Shown here one piece after another: positions 24,558 to 34,100 of a DNA stretch of 64,000 nt. Origin of the DNA: Chiua virens (taxonomy: Eukaryota > Basidiomycota > Agaricomycetes > Boletales > Boletaceae); assembly GCA_019787685.1 (NCBI GenBank), contig JAHNUO010000009.1:1116001-1180000 (forward strand), given 5' to 3'. Made by a program: the position numbers and the translations under genes. The notes beneath the pieces are model-generated. The model ran no database searches, was not told where the DNA came from, and saw only the letters and a list, made by a program, of their open reading frames with translations. Every line of letters starts with the position of its first letter. Within the stretch, counting starts at the first letter, position 1.

Positions 24558-24803
24558 TTACCAAGCATCAGTTGCTGGTTCTGGTGCTCCCCAAGCGTTA
24601 GCGGTGGCTGTACCATACTCTTTGTAGGGTGAGAAAAGTCCGAAAGTAACTGCAAAAGGGTAGTCTCGTCGTTTGATAGAGACGTAAATTGGGCGTTGAG
24701 ATTCTTGTACCTTATTTGTAAGGTAGAATGCGATGTAGCCGAAGTAAAAAGTGGTGATTGTGGAGGAGATAATGAATGCAATTACAACGAGTTCCCAAGA
24801 CAT
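24558..24803 (-). CDS. Small pre-gag membrane ORF (copy in the deleted chromovirus)
   Basis: An open 81-codon frame: MSWELVVIAFIIS then a hydrophobic segment of about 25 residues (positions 5-30), followed by a polar tail (YPFAVTFGLFSPYKEYG) that aligns in spacing with YTFIFALYAPYEQQ of the intact copy at 29727. It lies 13 nt after the stop of the upstream ORF and 2 nt before gag. Its first half has diverged in sequence yet kept its hydrophobic character, which argues for a real protein. Function unknown; a single-pass membrane protein is inferred. Confidence 0.7.
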   Translation of the reverse strand: MSWELVVIAFIISSTITTFYFGYIAFYLTNKVQESQRPIYVSIKRRDYPFAVTFGLFSPYKEYGTATANAWGAPEPATDAW

Positions 24804-24811
24804 AAAAAGTT

Positions 24812-25400
24812 CCTATTTAGAGGTATTGAGAAGGAATCCTAAGAGTGTTTCTAGGACGTAAAGTGGGAAATTCGAAGTTATCGTATTGTGAGTATGGACG
24901 AATGCGGGAAGGGACTTGGTTCGCTTTGTAGCGTCTGAGTATTCTTTTCCTTTCTAGTTCTGTCCTCGCATTTCTCCTTTCAATCTCTCTGGGTGGGAGC
25001 CAATCATTAGGGTCTCCTAGACTTTCCTCAGAGGGCTCTCGTAATGGAGCAGGTGGAAACGGTGATGGTTCTCTTTCGGGAAGGGGAGTGGGAAAGTATT
25101 CGCGCTTTACCTCTACTTCCTCAGTTGGATACCTAAGCTCCAGGCTGTCGGACCGGGTTGACTCTCATTCAGATGAGTAGTCAGGGAGCGACGAATCGTC
25201 TCCTAAGAAGTGGCCTAATAAGGTGTGAAAAATCTCTGTGTCCGTCCTGTCCTCGGGATCAAGATCCTCTAAGGCAACTACCTCTGCGAGATAGGCGGCG
25301 TCAAGAACGTATGGCTCTTCTTTATGTCAGGGAAGGCCTCTTGAGCGGCGGCAAGGATGGAGAGAGGGAGGGAGTTCACTATTTTTTGTGGTCTCAGTAA
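24812..25400 (-). pseudogene. First pre-gag ORF (decayed copy)
   Basis: Matches the 188-residue product at 29160 over nearly its whole length. The central EDLDPEDRTDTEIFH and C-terminal DPNDWLPPREIERRNART and RRYKANQVPSRIRPYSQY blocks are clear. A frameshift near 25320 and a CGA to TGA stop near 25167 break it. Strong conservation of the C-terminal basic region between copies suggests a nucleic-acid-binding or structural role, but no known domain is recognised. Confidence 0.75.
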
Positions 25401-25599
25401 AGAGGACAATATCAGTGAGGGTGTGCTTGTTAGCTGGTGCGCTATTTGGACCTTGAGTCTCGAGCAGCTTATTTGAAGCTAACAAAAATCTTCCGTTCAA
25501 AGGTTGCGACTTACTTGTGGCACTTGTTCCTTGTTTAGTGGTAAGACGGCTACGACGAGGTCGAGGGACTTGACAGTAGTATCGACGGCGAAGAAAGGC

Positions 25600-25610
25600 A
25601 ACAAAGTTCT
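25600..25610 (-). promoter_or_regulatory. Primer-binding site (self-priming type)
   Basis: On the minus strand AGAACTTTGTT lies two bases inside the 5' LTR. It is complementary to AACAAAGTTCT at the transcript start of the intact element; in this copy's own LTRs the matching word is AACACAGTTCT, with one mismatch. Confidence 0.7.
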
Positions 25611-25612
25611 AA

Positions 25613-26042
25613 TGAAACAACCTAGAACAAAACTAGACTGTTAAGTGTAGTGATTGAGTGAAGAGGGGGTTCAGTCCAGTGAAGAGGCGAAAACTCCAAG
25701 AGAACTGTGTTAGAGTTCTCTGGCTTTGATTCATGGGGTTTATATACTACATGGATATCGGAGTTCTAATCTGAGTATGAACTACATAGATAAGTGTATG
25801 GCATCCTATTGGATGATAAGGTGTGAATCATAATGAGTCATAGATAAGAGCATAGCCTTGCACTGCCGGTGATGAGTCAGTGATAAGGGAAATGAATAGA
25901 TAAGGGCATGAGGTGATGGATGCTGTGTTATTGTGGCAGCCAATCGGATATGATCCTTTGGACAGCCTTGACATGAGGCATTTAGACTTAGAATAGATCG
26001 AATGTTGGAGTTGTGAAGTGAGGAAAAGTTGGTATCATAACA
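25613..26042 (-). repeat. 5' LTR of the minus-strand chromovirus
   Basis: 430 bp, TGAAACAACC to TATCATAACA on the plus strand. The TATA box (TATATAAAC on the minus strand) lies near 25740. Followed by the ACCTT target duplication. Confidence 0.92.
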
Positions 26043-26165
26043 ACCTTCATTGCTGGCCATCCTGAATTCCCTGGGGTAAGTGGTCTTGCTGGAATTCAAT
26101 GATCACAATGGAGGGTGAGTTTATGTCACATTGGATATTGAAAGGTAGTCCACAAGTACAACTAG

Positions 26166-26602
26166 TGTTATAATTTCAATGTTTCACCCATTAATGGATT
26201 ACACTTTCAATCTTTTCTAAAGAAACAATTATGGCATATATTGCCTTATGTCAAGGCTGTCCAAAGGATCATACCCTATCAGCTACCACAAAACGCCTCA
26301 TGCATTACATGTGTTATCACACACTATCACTCTTATCTCTTATCACTACCAGATACCTGTGCTAGGCTATGTTGTTATCTATGACTCCTCATGACTCATA
26401 TCCATTCACACCTTATCATCCAATAGGATGCATTATGCTTATCTATGTAGTTCATACTCAGATTAGAACTCTAACATTCATGTAGAATTGAACCCAGAGG
26501 ACTCTAACGAAATTCTCTTGGAGTTTTCACCTCTTCACTAGACTGGACCACCTCTCTCATTCATCCTACTTTAATAGTCTAGTTTTGTTCTAGGTTGTTT
26601 TA
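26166..26602 (+). repeat. 5' LTR of the old chromovirus (decayed)
   Basis: Starts TGTTATAATTTCAATG and ends GTTGTTTTA, aligning with the 430-bp LTRs. The TATA box of the intact copies is lost (GTAGAATTGAACCC in its place). Nearly every CpG of the intact LTR is TG or CA here. The primer-binding site AGAACTTTGTT follows at once (26605-26615). Confidence 0.8.
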
Positions 26603-28495
26603 TTAGAACTTTGTTGTTATCTTCACCATTGAATACTACTGCCAAGTCCCTTCAACCTTGTCATGGCCCCTTTGAACCCTATACAAGTAGTGCCCAAGTA
26701 AGTTGCAAGCTTTGAAAGTCGTAGGAAAGTCTAGCTACAATAAATCATATCGTAACAAGACTCAATGTCTCAGAACACAGCAGCAGACAGTGCATTCTTG
26801 GTGACAGCTGATTATACTCTTTACTAAGACCACTTTCCCAGTGTCTCATTCCTTTTTTGCAGCAGTACCCTACAAGGTTGCTGGAGAAGATATCCTTTTA
26901 GATTTCAAAGCTGACCTAGCCGTCTTAGACACTGCTTTCCTCACTGAAGCAGTTGTTGCTAAGGATCTTGACCTGGATCACCAGATGCAGGAAGAGGTCT
27001 TTCATGTCCTCCTTGTGCAATTCCTTGGAGAAATAGTTTCCACTACTGGATTACTTGTCCAAAACCCATTCTCAGAGTGGCAGCCCAAACTTATACTATC
27101 CAACAGAGGAACCAGCAGTTAAAAGGGAATACTTTCCCAAGCCTATTCCTAAAAGAGAAGTGTCACCAGTTATTGTACCTCTTCAACTGCCTTCCTCCAT
27201 TAAGAAAGAACAAACAGAGGATGAAGGTGACCCAAATGGTTGGCTCCCACCTAGAGAAGTAGAAAGGTTAGCACAGAGGACTGAACATCAGAGGCATAGA
27301 GCAGAAAGAAGATTCAGGGTAAACTTAGTGCCTAGTCGCATTTGCCCATACGTACAGTACGACATATTTAAGTTCCCCTTGCTTAGACCCTGCAATACTC
27401 TCAAAACCCCTATGAGATATCTTTAGTAGATGTTCTTTTACTTTGTACTTGCAGAAATCTTTATCATCGCTCTTGTATCTCTTTACACAATCTACCAGAT
27501 CTCCAAATCTCTAGTTGATTATCAAAGATCCCTTAACTTCAGGATCTAACTCAATGAAAATACTATAATCTTTGTGCTTGATGCTCCCTATGAGCAACAA
27601 TAGACAGAAAAAATCCATTACCACTCTGCTCCCACATGAACTGCAGCCACTGCTTGGAACATGCCAGCAAACACTGACTAGGACAACCAATCCAACAACT
27701 AAAATGGATTACACCACTGCTCTCATGCAAATGAATGACATTAACATTACAAATGGGGATTGTCTAAAGGTCACATTTGGTCTGGTAAACAGAAAAAGCG
27801 CTACGGTACATGTCCTACAAAATCAAATGGCTACAATGCCACCCCCTATGCCAGCAGCACCAGTTGCTTCATCCTCTAGAGTGGAAATCTTCACAGATCC
27901 TGGCTCCTATACCAGAGAGATGGCCACATTTGAAGAATGGTGGGCAAAGATCAAAGAATAGCTCATAGTTAATAGCATAGCCATATCCATGAACTCCTAC
28001 ACTGCAGTCATGGCAGTTCTCTCACACCTAAAAGGGAAAAAGGCTGCACAATTTGCTGAAATGCTCTTAGCAAAAGGCATTGCTCTCACATGGGCACAAT
28101 TAGTTGTGGACATGGAAGGCATGTTCCAACAAAACAACAAAGTTGATTGAGCTAGATCCCAATTAGAAAATCTTGAACAAGGAATGATAAGAGTAGAGGA
28201 CTACATTGTCAAATGGGAGGCTCTCTAGCTACAAGCCACAATAGATCCTTCCCATGTGATAAGACTCCTCAAGGCAAACACTGCCTGCTCCATTATCTTC
28301 CAAATCTTCTGTGATGAGCACAGAGTTGACCTGAATCACCCAATATACATGGATCCTACAAGGCCTGATTATGAAAAAGACCATAACCATGCAGTAACCA
28401 CATACATTTCCTGGATCAGAAACGCCAGAAATGCCATGGAGGCAATCAATTATGTCTGCCATGACAGAAACAAAAAGAAAGATCCTAACACCATG
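26603..28495 (+). pseudogene. Old chromovirus, 5' half: two pre-gag ORFs and gag N-terminus
   Basis: Leader, then the first pre-gag ORF (26841-27426 in two overlapping frames: EVFHVLLVQFLGE, then YPTEEPAVKREYFP and DPNGWLPPREVERLAQR). The membrane ORF starts at 27430, three bases after the first stop (MFFYFVLAEIFIIALVSLY), and gag starts at 27704, one base after a TAA (MDYTTALMQMND; VEIFTDPGSYTREM). Gag carries stops where Trp codons stood (KGW near 27960, VDW near 28149). Interrupted at 28495 by the young element inside the codon run for DPNTM; it resumes at 35395. The same order of small ORFs in this older copy shows that the layout is ancestral to the family. Confidence 0.85.
28491..28495. 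other. Target-site duplication CCATG, left
   Basis: CCATG directly precedes the 5' LTR and is repeated at 35395-35399 after the 3' LTR. Confidence 0.9.
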
Positions 28496-28925
28496 TGTTA
28501 CGATATCAACTTTTCCTCACTTCTCAACTCCAACGTTCGATCGATTCTAATCATAAACGCCTCATGTCAAGGCTGTCCAAAGGATCATATCCGATTGGCT
28601 GCCACAACAACACAGCATCCATCACCTCATGACCTTATCTATTCATTTCCCTTATCACTGACTCATCATCGGCAGTGCAAGGCTATGCTCTTATCTATGA
28701 CTCATATCTATTCACACCTTATCATCCAATAGGATACAATACTCTTATCTACGTAGTTCATACTCAGATTAGAACTCCGACATCCATGTAGTATATAAAC
28801 CCCATGAATGACAGCCAGAGAGCTCTAACAAAGTTCTCTTGGAGTTTTCGCCTCTTCACTGGACTGAACCCCCTCTACACTCAACCACTACACTTTAACA
28901 GTCTAGGTTGTTCTAGGTTGTTTCA
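28496..28925 (+). repeat. 5' LTR of the young chromovirus
   Basis: 430 bp, TGTTACGATATC to GGTTGTTTCA. The last 25 bp contain a short tandem duplication of CTAGGTTGTT. Identical on reading to 34965-35394. Confidence 0.95.
28792..28799 (+). promoter_or_regulatory. TATA box in the 5' LTR
   Basis: TATATAAA, 35 bp upstream of the AACAAAGTTCT word at 28827-28837 that would form the 5' end of the RNA. The spacing fits a TATA-directed start. Confidence 0.7.
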
Positions 28926-28927
28926 TT

Positions 28928-28938
28928 AGAACTTTGTT
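28928..28938 (+). promoter_or_regulatory. Primer-binding site complementary to the element's own RNA 5' end
   Basis: AGAACTTTGTT begins two bases after the 5' LTR. It is the exact reverse complement of AACAAAGTTCT at 28827-28837, which lies 35 bp past the TATA box. No match to a tRNA 3' end (a TGG start) is seen. In Tf1/sushi-type elements an 11-nt PBS pairs with the first bases of the same mRNA, which is then cleaved to give the primer; the same mechanism is inferred here. Confidence 0.75.
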
Positions 28939-29159
28939 GTTTATCTTCGCCGTTGATCGACTACTGTCAAGTCCCAACCTCGTCGTAGCCCCTACTACAA
29001 AATAACACAACCGGGCCCAAGTAAGTCCCAAGTTTGAAAAGTAGTTGGAACATTTGCTACCAATAAGCCGAATTGCAAAAGACTCAAGGTCTAGCAATCG
29101 CAGAAGCAAATAGCGCACCCCTTGACCAGAAAGGAGATCTTAACTGACCTGCCCAATCA

Positions 29160-29726
29160 GTGTCGAACTTACCCCTCTCTGCCATCGCAGCAGCATCAGA
29201 GGCATACCCTGACCTCGTCGACGAACCCTACGTCTTCGACGCAGCCTATCTTGCAGAAGTCGTCGCCCTCGAGGACCTTGATCCCGAAGACCGCACCGAC
29301 ACCGAAATTTTCCACGCCTTACTAGGCCACTTCTTAGGGGAAACTACCCCTTTACCAGACTACTCTAGTGAACGAGAGTCAACCCGGTCCGACAGCCCGG
29401 AACTTAGGTATCCAACTGAGGAAGTTGAGGTCAAGCGCGAATATTTTCCCGCTCCCATTCCTGAAAGAGAACCGTCACCTTTCCCACCAGCTCCTTTGAG
29501 AGAACCGTCGGAGGAAAGCTTAGGAGACCCAAATGATTGGCTCCCACCCAGAGAAATTGAGAGAAGGAACGCCAGGACTGATCTCGAAAGAAAGAGAATC
29601 CTGAGACGCTACAAGGCTAACAGAGTACCTACTCGTATACGCCCTTACTCACAATACGAACACCTCGAGTACCCTTACTTTAGGCCTCGAAACACCCTTA
29701 AAACTCCTAGGAGATACATTCAGTAG
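29160..29726 (+). CDS. Pre-gag ORF 1: conserved 188-residue protein of unknown function
   Basis: First ORF of the young chromovirus, starting 234 bp after the 5' LTR. The N-terminal ~65 residues are acidic and probably helical (YVFDAAYLAEVVALEDLD; EIFHALLGHFLGE). A Pro/Glu-rich linker follows (FPAPIPEREPSPF), then a C-terminal basic region from about residue 125 (DWLPPREIERRNARTDLE, RRYKANRVPTRIRPYSQY) ending RNTLKTPRRYIQ. No catalytic or zinc motif is visible. Its TAG stop is followed at once by the ATG of the next ORF (TAGATG), suggesting coupled termination-reinitiation. Homologues with the same blocks occur in the two other copies in the window (24812-25400 minus; 26841-27426 plus). Ty3/gypsy elements normally begin with gag, so this is an accessory gene. 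An RNA-binding or particle-associated role is a guess from the basic tail. Confidence 0.85.
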   Translation: MSNLPLSAIAAASEAYPDLVDEPYVFDAAYLAEVVALEDLDPEDRTDTEIFHALLGHFLGETTPLPDYSSERESTRSDSPELRYPTEEVEVKREYFPAPIPEREPSPFPPAPLREPSEESLGDPNDWLPPREIERRNARTDLERKRILRRYKANRVPTRIRPYSQYEHLEYPYFRPRNTLKTPRRYIQ

Positions 29727-29996
29727 ATGCTCGCTTACTTCGTCTTCGCAGCAATCTTTGTAATCTTCCTTACAATAATCTTTGTATTCTATCAAGTCTC
29801 AAAGAACCTTATCAACTACCAAAGATCCTTGAACTTCAGGATCCAATTCAACGAATACACTTTCATCTTTGCTCTTTACGCACCCTACGAGCAACAAGAC
29901 TACCAGTACCAGGCACCCCCTGTTATTAACAACACCGCCGGTCCTTGGAACGCTCCAGTAAACGCAGGCGACTGGGATAACGAATCCAACAACTAA
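29727..29996 (+). CDS. Pre-gag ORF 2: 89-residue protein with N-terminal membrane segment
   Basis: The start codon directly follows the stop of ORF 1; the TAA stop is two bases before the gag ATG (TAA-AT-ATG), a spacing also kept in the minus-strand copy. Residues 1-25 are strongly hydrophobic (MLAYFVFAAIFVIFLTIIF), compatible with one transmembrane helix or signal anchor. A short charged stretch follows (NYQRSLNFRIQ), then a segment YTFIFALYAPYEQQ conserved in the other copies, and an Asn/Trp-rich tail. It is not a typical envelope: far too short, upstream of gag, and without a fusion-protein layout. The hydrophobic segment is retained despite sequence divergence, so a membrane role is likely, but the actual job is unknown. 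Confidence 0.85.
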   Translation: MLAYFVFAAIFVIFLTIIFVFYQVSKNLINYQRSLNFRIQFNEYTFIFALYAPYEQQDYQYQAPPVINNTAGPWNAPVNAGDWDNESNN

Positions 29997-29998
29997 AT

Positions 29999-31186
29999 AT
30001 GGATTACCACACTGCGCTCGGAGTGCTGAACGACGCCTCTCGCACCAATGGGGATCGGCTAATGGCCGCATTCACCCTCGTTGCAGAACAGGCAACCCTT
30101 ATCGCCGCTCTAGAAGGGCAACTCAATGCCTTACCCGTTATACCACCACAGGCAGCAGCCTCATCCTCTAAAGTCGAGATCTTCGCAGACCCAGGGTCAT
30201 ATAACGGAGAAATGGCCAAATTCGAAGAATGGTGGGCCAAGATGAAAGGATGGCTCGAAGTAAACAATCTCGCCATTCCCAAGGGCTCATACAGGGCCGT
30301 ACAAGCCGTACTCTCACGGTTAAAAGGAAAGAAAGCGGCGCAATTCGCAGAAATGCGCTTAGCTAAAGGATCCGCTCTCACATGGCCAACACTAGTACAG
30401 GACATCGAAGGGATGTTCCGACAAAACAACAAGGTTGATTGGGCTAGATCCCAATTAGAAAATCTAAAACAAGGAACGATGAGAGTAGAAGACTATATCG
30501 TCCAATGGGAGGCTCTGTGGCTACAAGCACACATCGATCCTTCCCATGCGATAAGACTCCTCGAGGCAAACACTACCCACTCCATCATATACCAAATCTT
30601 CCGTGATGGGCACAGGGTAGACCCCTTCCATGCCATGTACATGGACCCAAAACACGCAGAATATGAACCAGACCGTGATCACGCGGTCATCACTTACCTC
30701 TCCTGGATCCGAACAGCGGGAAATGCCATGGAAGCACTCAATTATGTGCGACCAGACCGCTATAAAAAGTATAAGGATCCCAATGCTATGGACATTGGCC
30801 AAGCCACTTACGCCGAAAGAGACGAAGATGGCTGGTTCACAGGAAAAGAAGTCAGAGCAATTGGTCAAAAGAAGACCAACAACTCGAACAAATGCTATAA
30901 CTGCGGCGGTGCAGGTCACAGAACCAACGATTGCACCAAACCCAAAAACCAGTGCAGTGAATGCAAGTGGTACGGCGGATCTCATAAGACGCAATGTTCG
31001 CGCAAAGTCCGCTCGACAAATAAGGAAGAGAAGAAAACAATATCTTCTACTTCCACCACTTCCCCATCTGTACCGGCTAAAGACCCCTTTGCCGCCATCC
31101 GTGGGATGTCCCCTGAGGAAGTTCAAGCATACTATTTCGACATGTACGAAAACAAGAACGGAAAGGGAAAAGGCAAGGCAAACTGA
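29999..31186 (+). CDS. gag: Gag polyprotein, 395 residues
   Basis: Structural protein of the chromovirus particle. A helical N-terminus (residues 1-45) is followed by the retrotransposon-gag capsid region at about 75-250 (WWAKMKGWLEVNN, FRQNNKVDWARSQLENL, DYIVQWEALW). The nucleocapsid part holds a CCHC knuckle at 299-312 (CX2CX4HX4C) and a second Cys/His cluster at 319-333 (CX2CX6HX3C). A Ser/Thr linker and a Lys/Gly-rich end follow. The ATG lies two bases after the previous stop. Near the 3' end a GGGAAAA heptamer in the right phase leads into pol in the -1 frame. No in-frame stop or frameshift is seen. Confidence 0.95.
   Translation: MDYHTALGVLNDASRTNGDRLMAAFTLVAEQATLIAALEGQLNALPVIPPQAAASSSKVEIFADPGSYNGEMAKFEEWWAKMKGWLEVNNLAIPKGSYRAVQAVLSRLKGKKAAQFAEMRLAKGSALTWPTLVQDIEGMFRQNNKVDWARSQLENLKQGTMRVEDYIVQWEALWLQAHIDPSHAIRLLEANTTHSIIYQIFRDGHRVDPFHAMYMDPKHAEYEPDRDHAVITYLSWIRTAGNAMEALNYVRPDRYKKYKDPNAMDIGQATYAERDEDGWFTGKEVRAIGQKKTNNSNKCYNCGGAGHRTNDCTKPKNQCSECKWYGGSHKTQCSRKVRSTNKEEKKTISSTSTTSPSVPAKDPFAAIRGMSPEEVQAYYFDMYENKNGKGKGKAN
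31165..31171 (+). promoter_or_regulatory. -1 ribosomal frameshift heptamer GGGAAAA
   Basis: In the gag frame the bases read aaG-GGA-AAA, a canonical X-XXY-YYZ slippery site, five codons before the gag TGA (31184). The pol frame is -1 to gag and is open from here without any stop through 31375 and on to 34866. There is no ATG in that frame before the protease. A downstream stimulatory structure was not computed. Confidence 0.65.
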
Positions 31187-34100
31187 GTAAACTGGGATCT
31201 CACGTTCGCGCTACCCTTCCTAAATCATATGAAAACTCTATTTCTCTGAAATTTGATTTCAATTACTCCGAAATACCTCCCTGGCAAGAGGATAAACTAC
31301 CTAAATCACCAAAAACAACAGAAAACGAAAGCGTTGACAGCGTCTCTGCGGAGCGCGGCGGACACGATAGTTCCGTGCTTAATTCTGTCCCAAAACAAAT
31401 ACCCGATGGGTCTTTCATTAGATCTACATCGGTAGAAAAAGAAATTATTTTACCAATTTTGGTATCCCCAGTAAACCAAATTGGTTATGTTGGAGCAAAA
31501 GCGCTTCTAGACAGTGGAGCTAATGCGATCTTCATACACGAAGATTACGTTGCTAAGCATAAACTTCCCACACATGCGCTTCCTCGTGCCATACAAGTCT
31601 TCAATGTCGACGGAACCAAAAATCAAGCAGGTTCTATCACTCACGCTACACAAATATTGATCGATTACAAAGGACACAGGGAAATAGTGGATGCAGAAAT
31701 TACCAACCTTGGAAAGAATGATCTAATCCTCAGATATACATGGTTAAAGCACCACAATCCCCATATAGATTGGTCCACAGGATCGGTTGTAATGCGGAGA
31801 TGCCCCGAATCTTGTCATTCTCAAGAAGAAGACGATTTCTTGGATTCCATTATCACAGAAGAACTTAAATATGCAAACTCTATCGCGGAATCTCGTATTT
31901 TTACCGCAAACATGGAAACTCCACCTTCTCCTCCTAAGGAACGCACTCTTGAAGAGATGGTCCCACGAGAATATATGAAATATGCTAAAGTATTTGGAAA
32001 GACGGAATCTGAAAGGATACCGTTACGCAAACCATGGGATCACAGCATTGATCTAAAAGAAACATTCGTTCCAAAGAAGGGTCGCTTAATACCCCTCTCT
32101 GTCACAGAACAAGAGGAGGTTTCCGCATTCATTGATGACCAATTAAAGAAAGGTTACATCAGACCCTCTAAATCCGAACAAACATCCCCGGTCTTCTTCG
32201 TTCCAAAGAAAGACGGAAAGAAACGGATGGTCCAGGATTACCGATATCTAAACGAACATACAAGCAAAAATAACTACCCCTTGCCGCTCATTTCGCAGCT
32301 TGTGGATAAATTAAAAGACGCTAAGCTATTTACAAAAATGGATCTTCGATGGGGATACAATAATGTACGCATCAAAGAAGGCGATGAATGGAAAGCAGCT
32401 TTCGTCTGCCACCGCGGTTCTTTCGAACCCATCGTCATGTACTTTGGATTATGTAACTCACCAGCAACGTTTCAAACTATGATGAATGAAATCTTTGCCG
32501 ATATGAATGGCGTCGTTGTCGTTTACATCGATGACCTTATGATCTTTACAGACACCGATGATTATGAAACTCATGACAAAATCGTACTCGAAGTGCTTAA
32601 ACGCCTCAAAGAAAACGACCTATACGTAAAACCAGAAAAATGCTTCTTCCGCGTAAAAGAAGTGGACTTCCTCGGGGGAACTGATGGAATAAAAATGGAC
32701 AATGAGAAGACCAAAGCAGTCGCTGAATGGCCTACTCCCTCCTCAGTCAAACACATTAGAAGTTTCCTCGGACTTGCCAACTTCTATCGCAGATTCATTA
32801 AAGATTATGGAAAAATAGCACGACCTTTACATGACCTTACTAAAAAGGATCAGAAATTCGAATGGACCTTCGCTTGTGACGAAGCGTTCACTATGCTTAA
32901 AAAGGCTTTTACGACAGCCCCTATCCTAGCTTATCCGGATCAGAATGCCAAACATCGCTTAGAATGTGATTCATCGGATTTCGCCACGGGAGCAGTTCTA
33001 TCTTTAGAAAAAGAAGGACTTTGGCACCCTGTCGCTTACAATAGCCACTCTATGACACCAGAAGAATGGAACTACCCCATAGCCGATAAAGAAATGCTCT
33101 CGGTTATCCGCTCTCTCGAACTATGGCGCTACTATCTTGAGGGTGCAAAATATGAATTTGAAATATGGAATGACCACCAGAACCTTACGTGGTTTATGAC
33201 ACGCCAAGATCTTAACCGAAGACAAGCGAGATGGGCTCAATATCTATCACGCTTTAACTTCACTTGGCACCACAAAGCTGGAGTCACTATGGGAAAAGCA
33301 GATGCTTTAAGCAGACGAGAAGATCACATGATCGGAATCGAAGATGATAACAAAGGAATCCTTCTCATGGATCCATCTAAGATCAGATCAGCCGTCACTC
33401 TCCTATACAATGGTGATCAATTCTTATCTGACGTACAACACGAAACTATGAAACTATCACCTAATGCCATGAAACATTTACTCTCTATCGGATACAAAGT
33501 CGAGGATGCCTTCCTTAGAAAGGGGGATAGAATCTTCATTCCAGACGCATTACGCACCAAATCTATAACTATGTTTCATGACACACCAGAAGCCGGACAT
33601 CCCGGTTATGACAAAACTTTAGAACTTCTATCCCGAACCTACATTTGGCCTCGCATGAACGAAGAAGTCAAAAATTATGTCTCACACTGCGAAAGATGCG
33701 CTCGTTTCAAGGGTTCTAATCAGAAAACAGCAGGACTCCTGCAACCCCTAGAGACACCATCATCACCATGGGAAGATATATCGGCAGACTTCATCACCGA
33801 TCTCCCACCCTCACACTCCTATGATTCCATTCTCACGGTTGTGGATCGATTCTCTAAAGAAGTCGAATTCATTCCCTGCCACAAAACGTGTACATCTATG
33901 GATCTCGCAAAATTATATCTCTCACACATATGGAAACATCATGGCCTACCTAAAACCATTGTTTCAGATAGAGGACCACAATTCGCGTCCCAACTTATGA
34001 AAGATATATGTTCAGGGTTAAAAATAACACCTAAACTAAGCACCGCACATCATCCACAAACGGATGGACAATCGGAACGAATGAATCGAGAAGTGCAGCA

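Larger units (their letters stand above)
20766..26042 (-). mobile_element. Ty3/gypsy chromovirus, internally deleted (minus strand)
   Basis: Complete ends: two 430-bp LTRs and a perfect 5-bp target duplication ACCTT (20761-20765 and 26043-26047). Reading leftward the order is 5' LTR, primer-binding site, two small pre-gag ORFs, gag, then a pol remnant (RNase H, integrase, chromodomain) and 3' LTR. The stretch from the gag C-terminus through protease and RT is missing, and nonsense changes interrupt the rest, so it is non-autonomous. Three of the four LTR-LTR differences I see are CpG to CpA or TpG. It could be mobilised only by a relative such as the element at 28496. Confidence 0.9.

Noticed and set aside
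29727..29996. The small membrane ORF as an envelope gene
   Set aside because: Only 89 residues, upstream of gag, with no surface/fusion protein features; no basis to call it env.
30521..31126. 201-codon minus-strand frame opposite gag
   Set aside because: Antisense to an intact conserved gag; hydrophobic composition is the expected complement of gag codons.
31375..31377. GTG at 31375 as the pol start codon
   Set aside because: The frame is open far upstream to the gag slippery site, and GTG initiation is unlikely in a eukaryote; frameshifting explains expression better.
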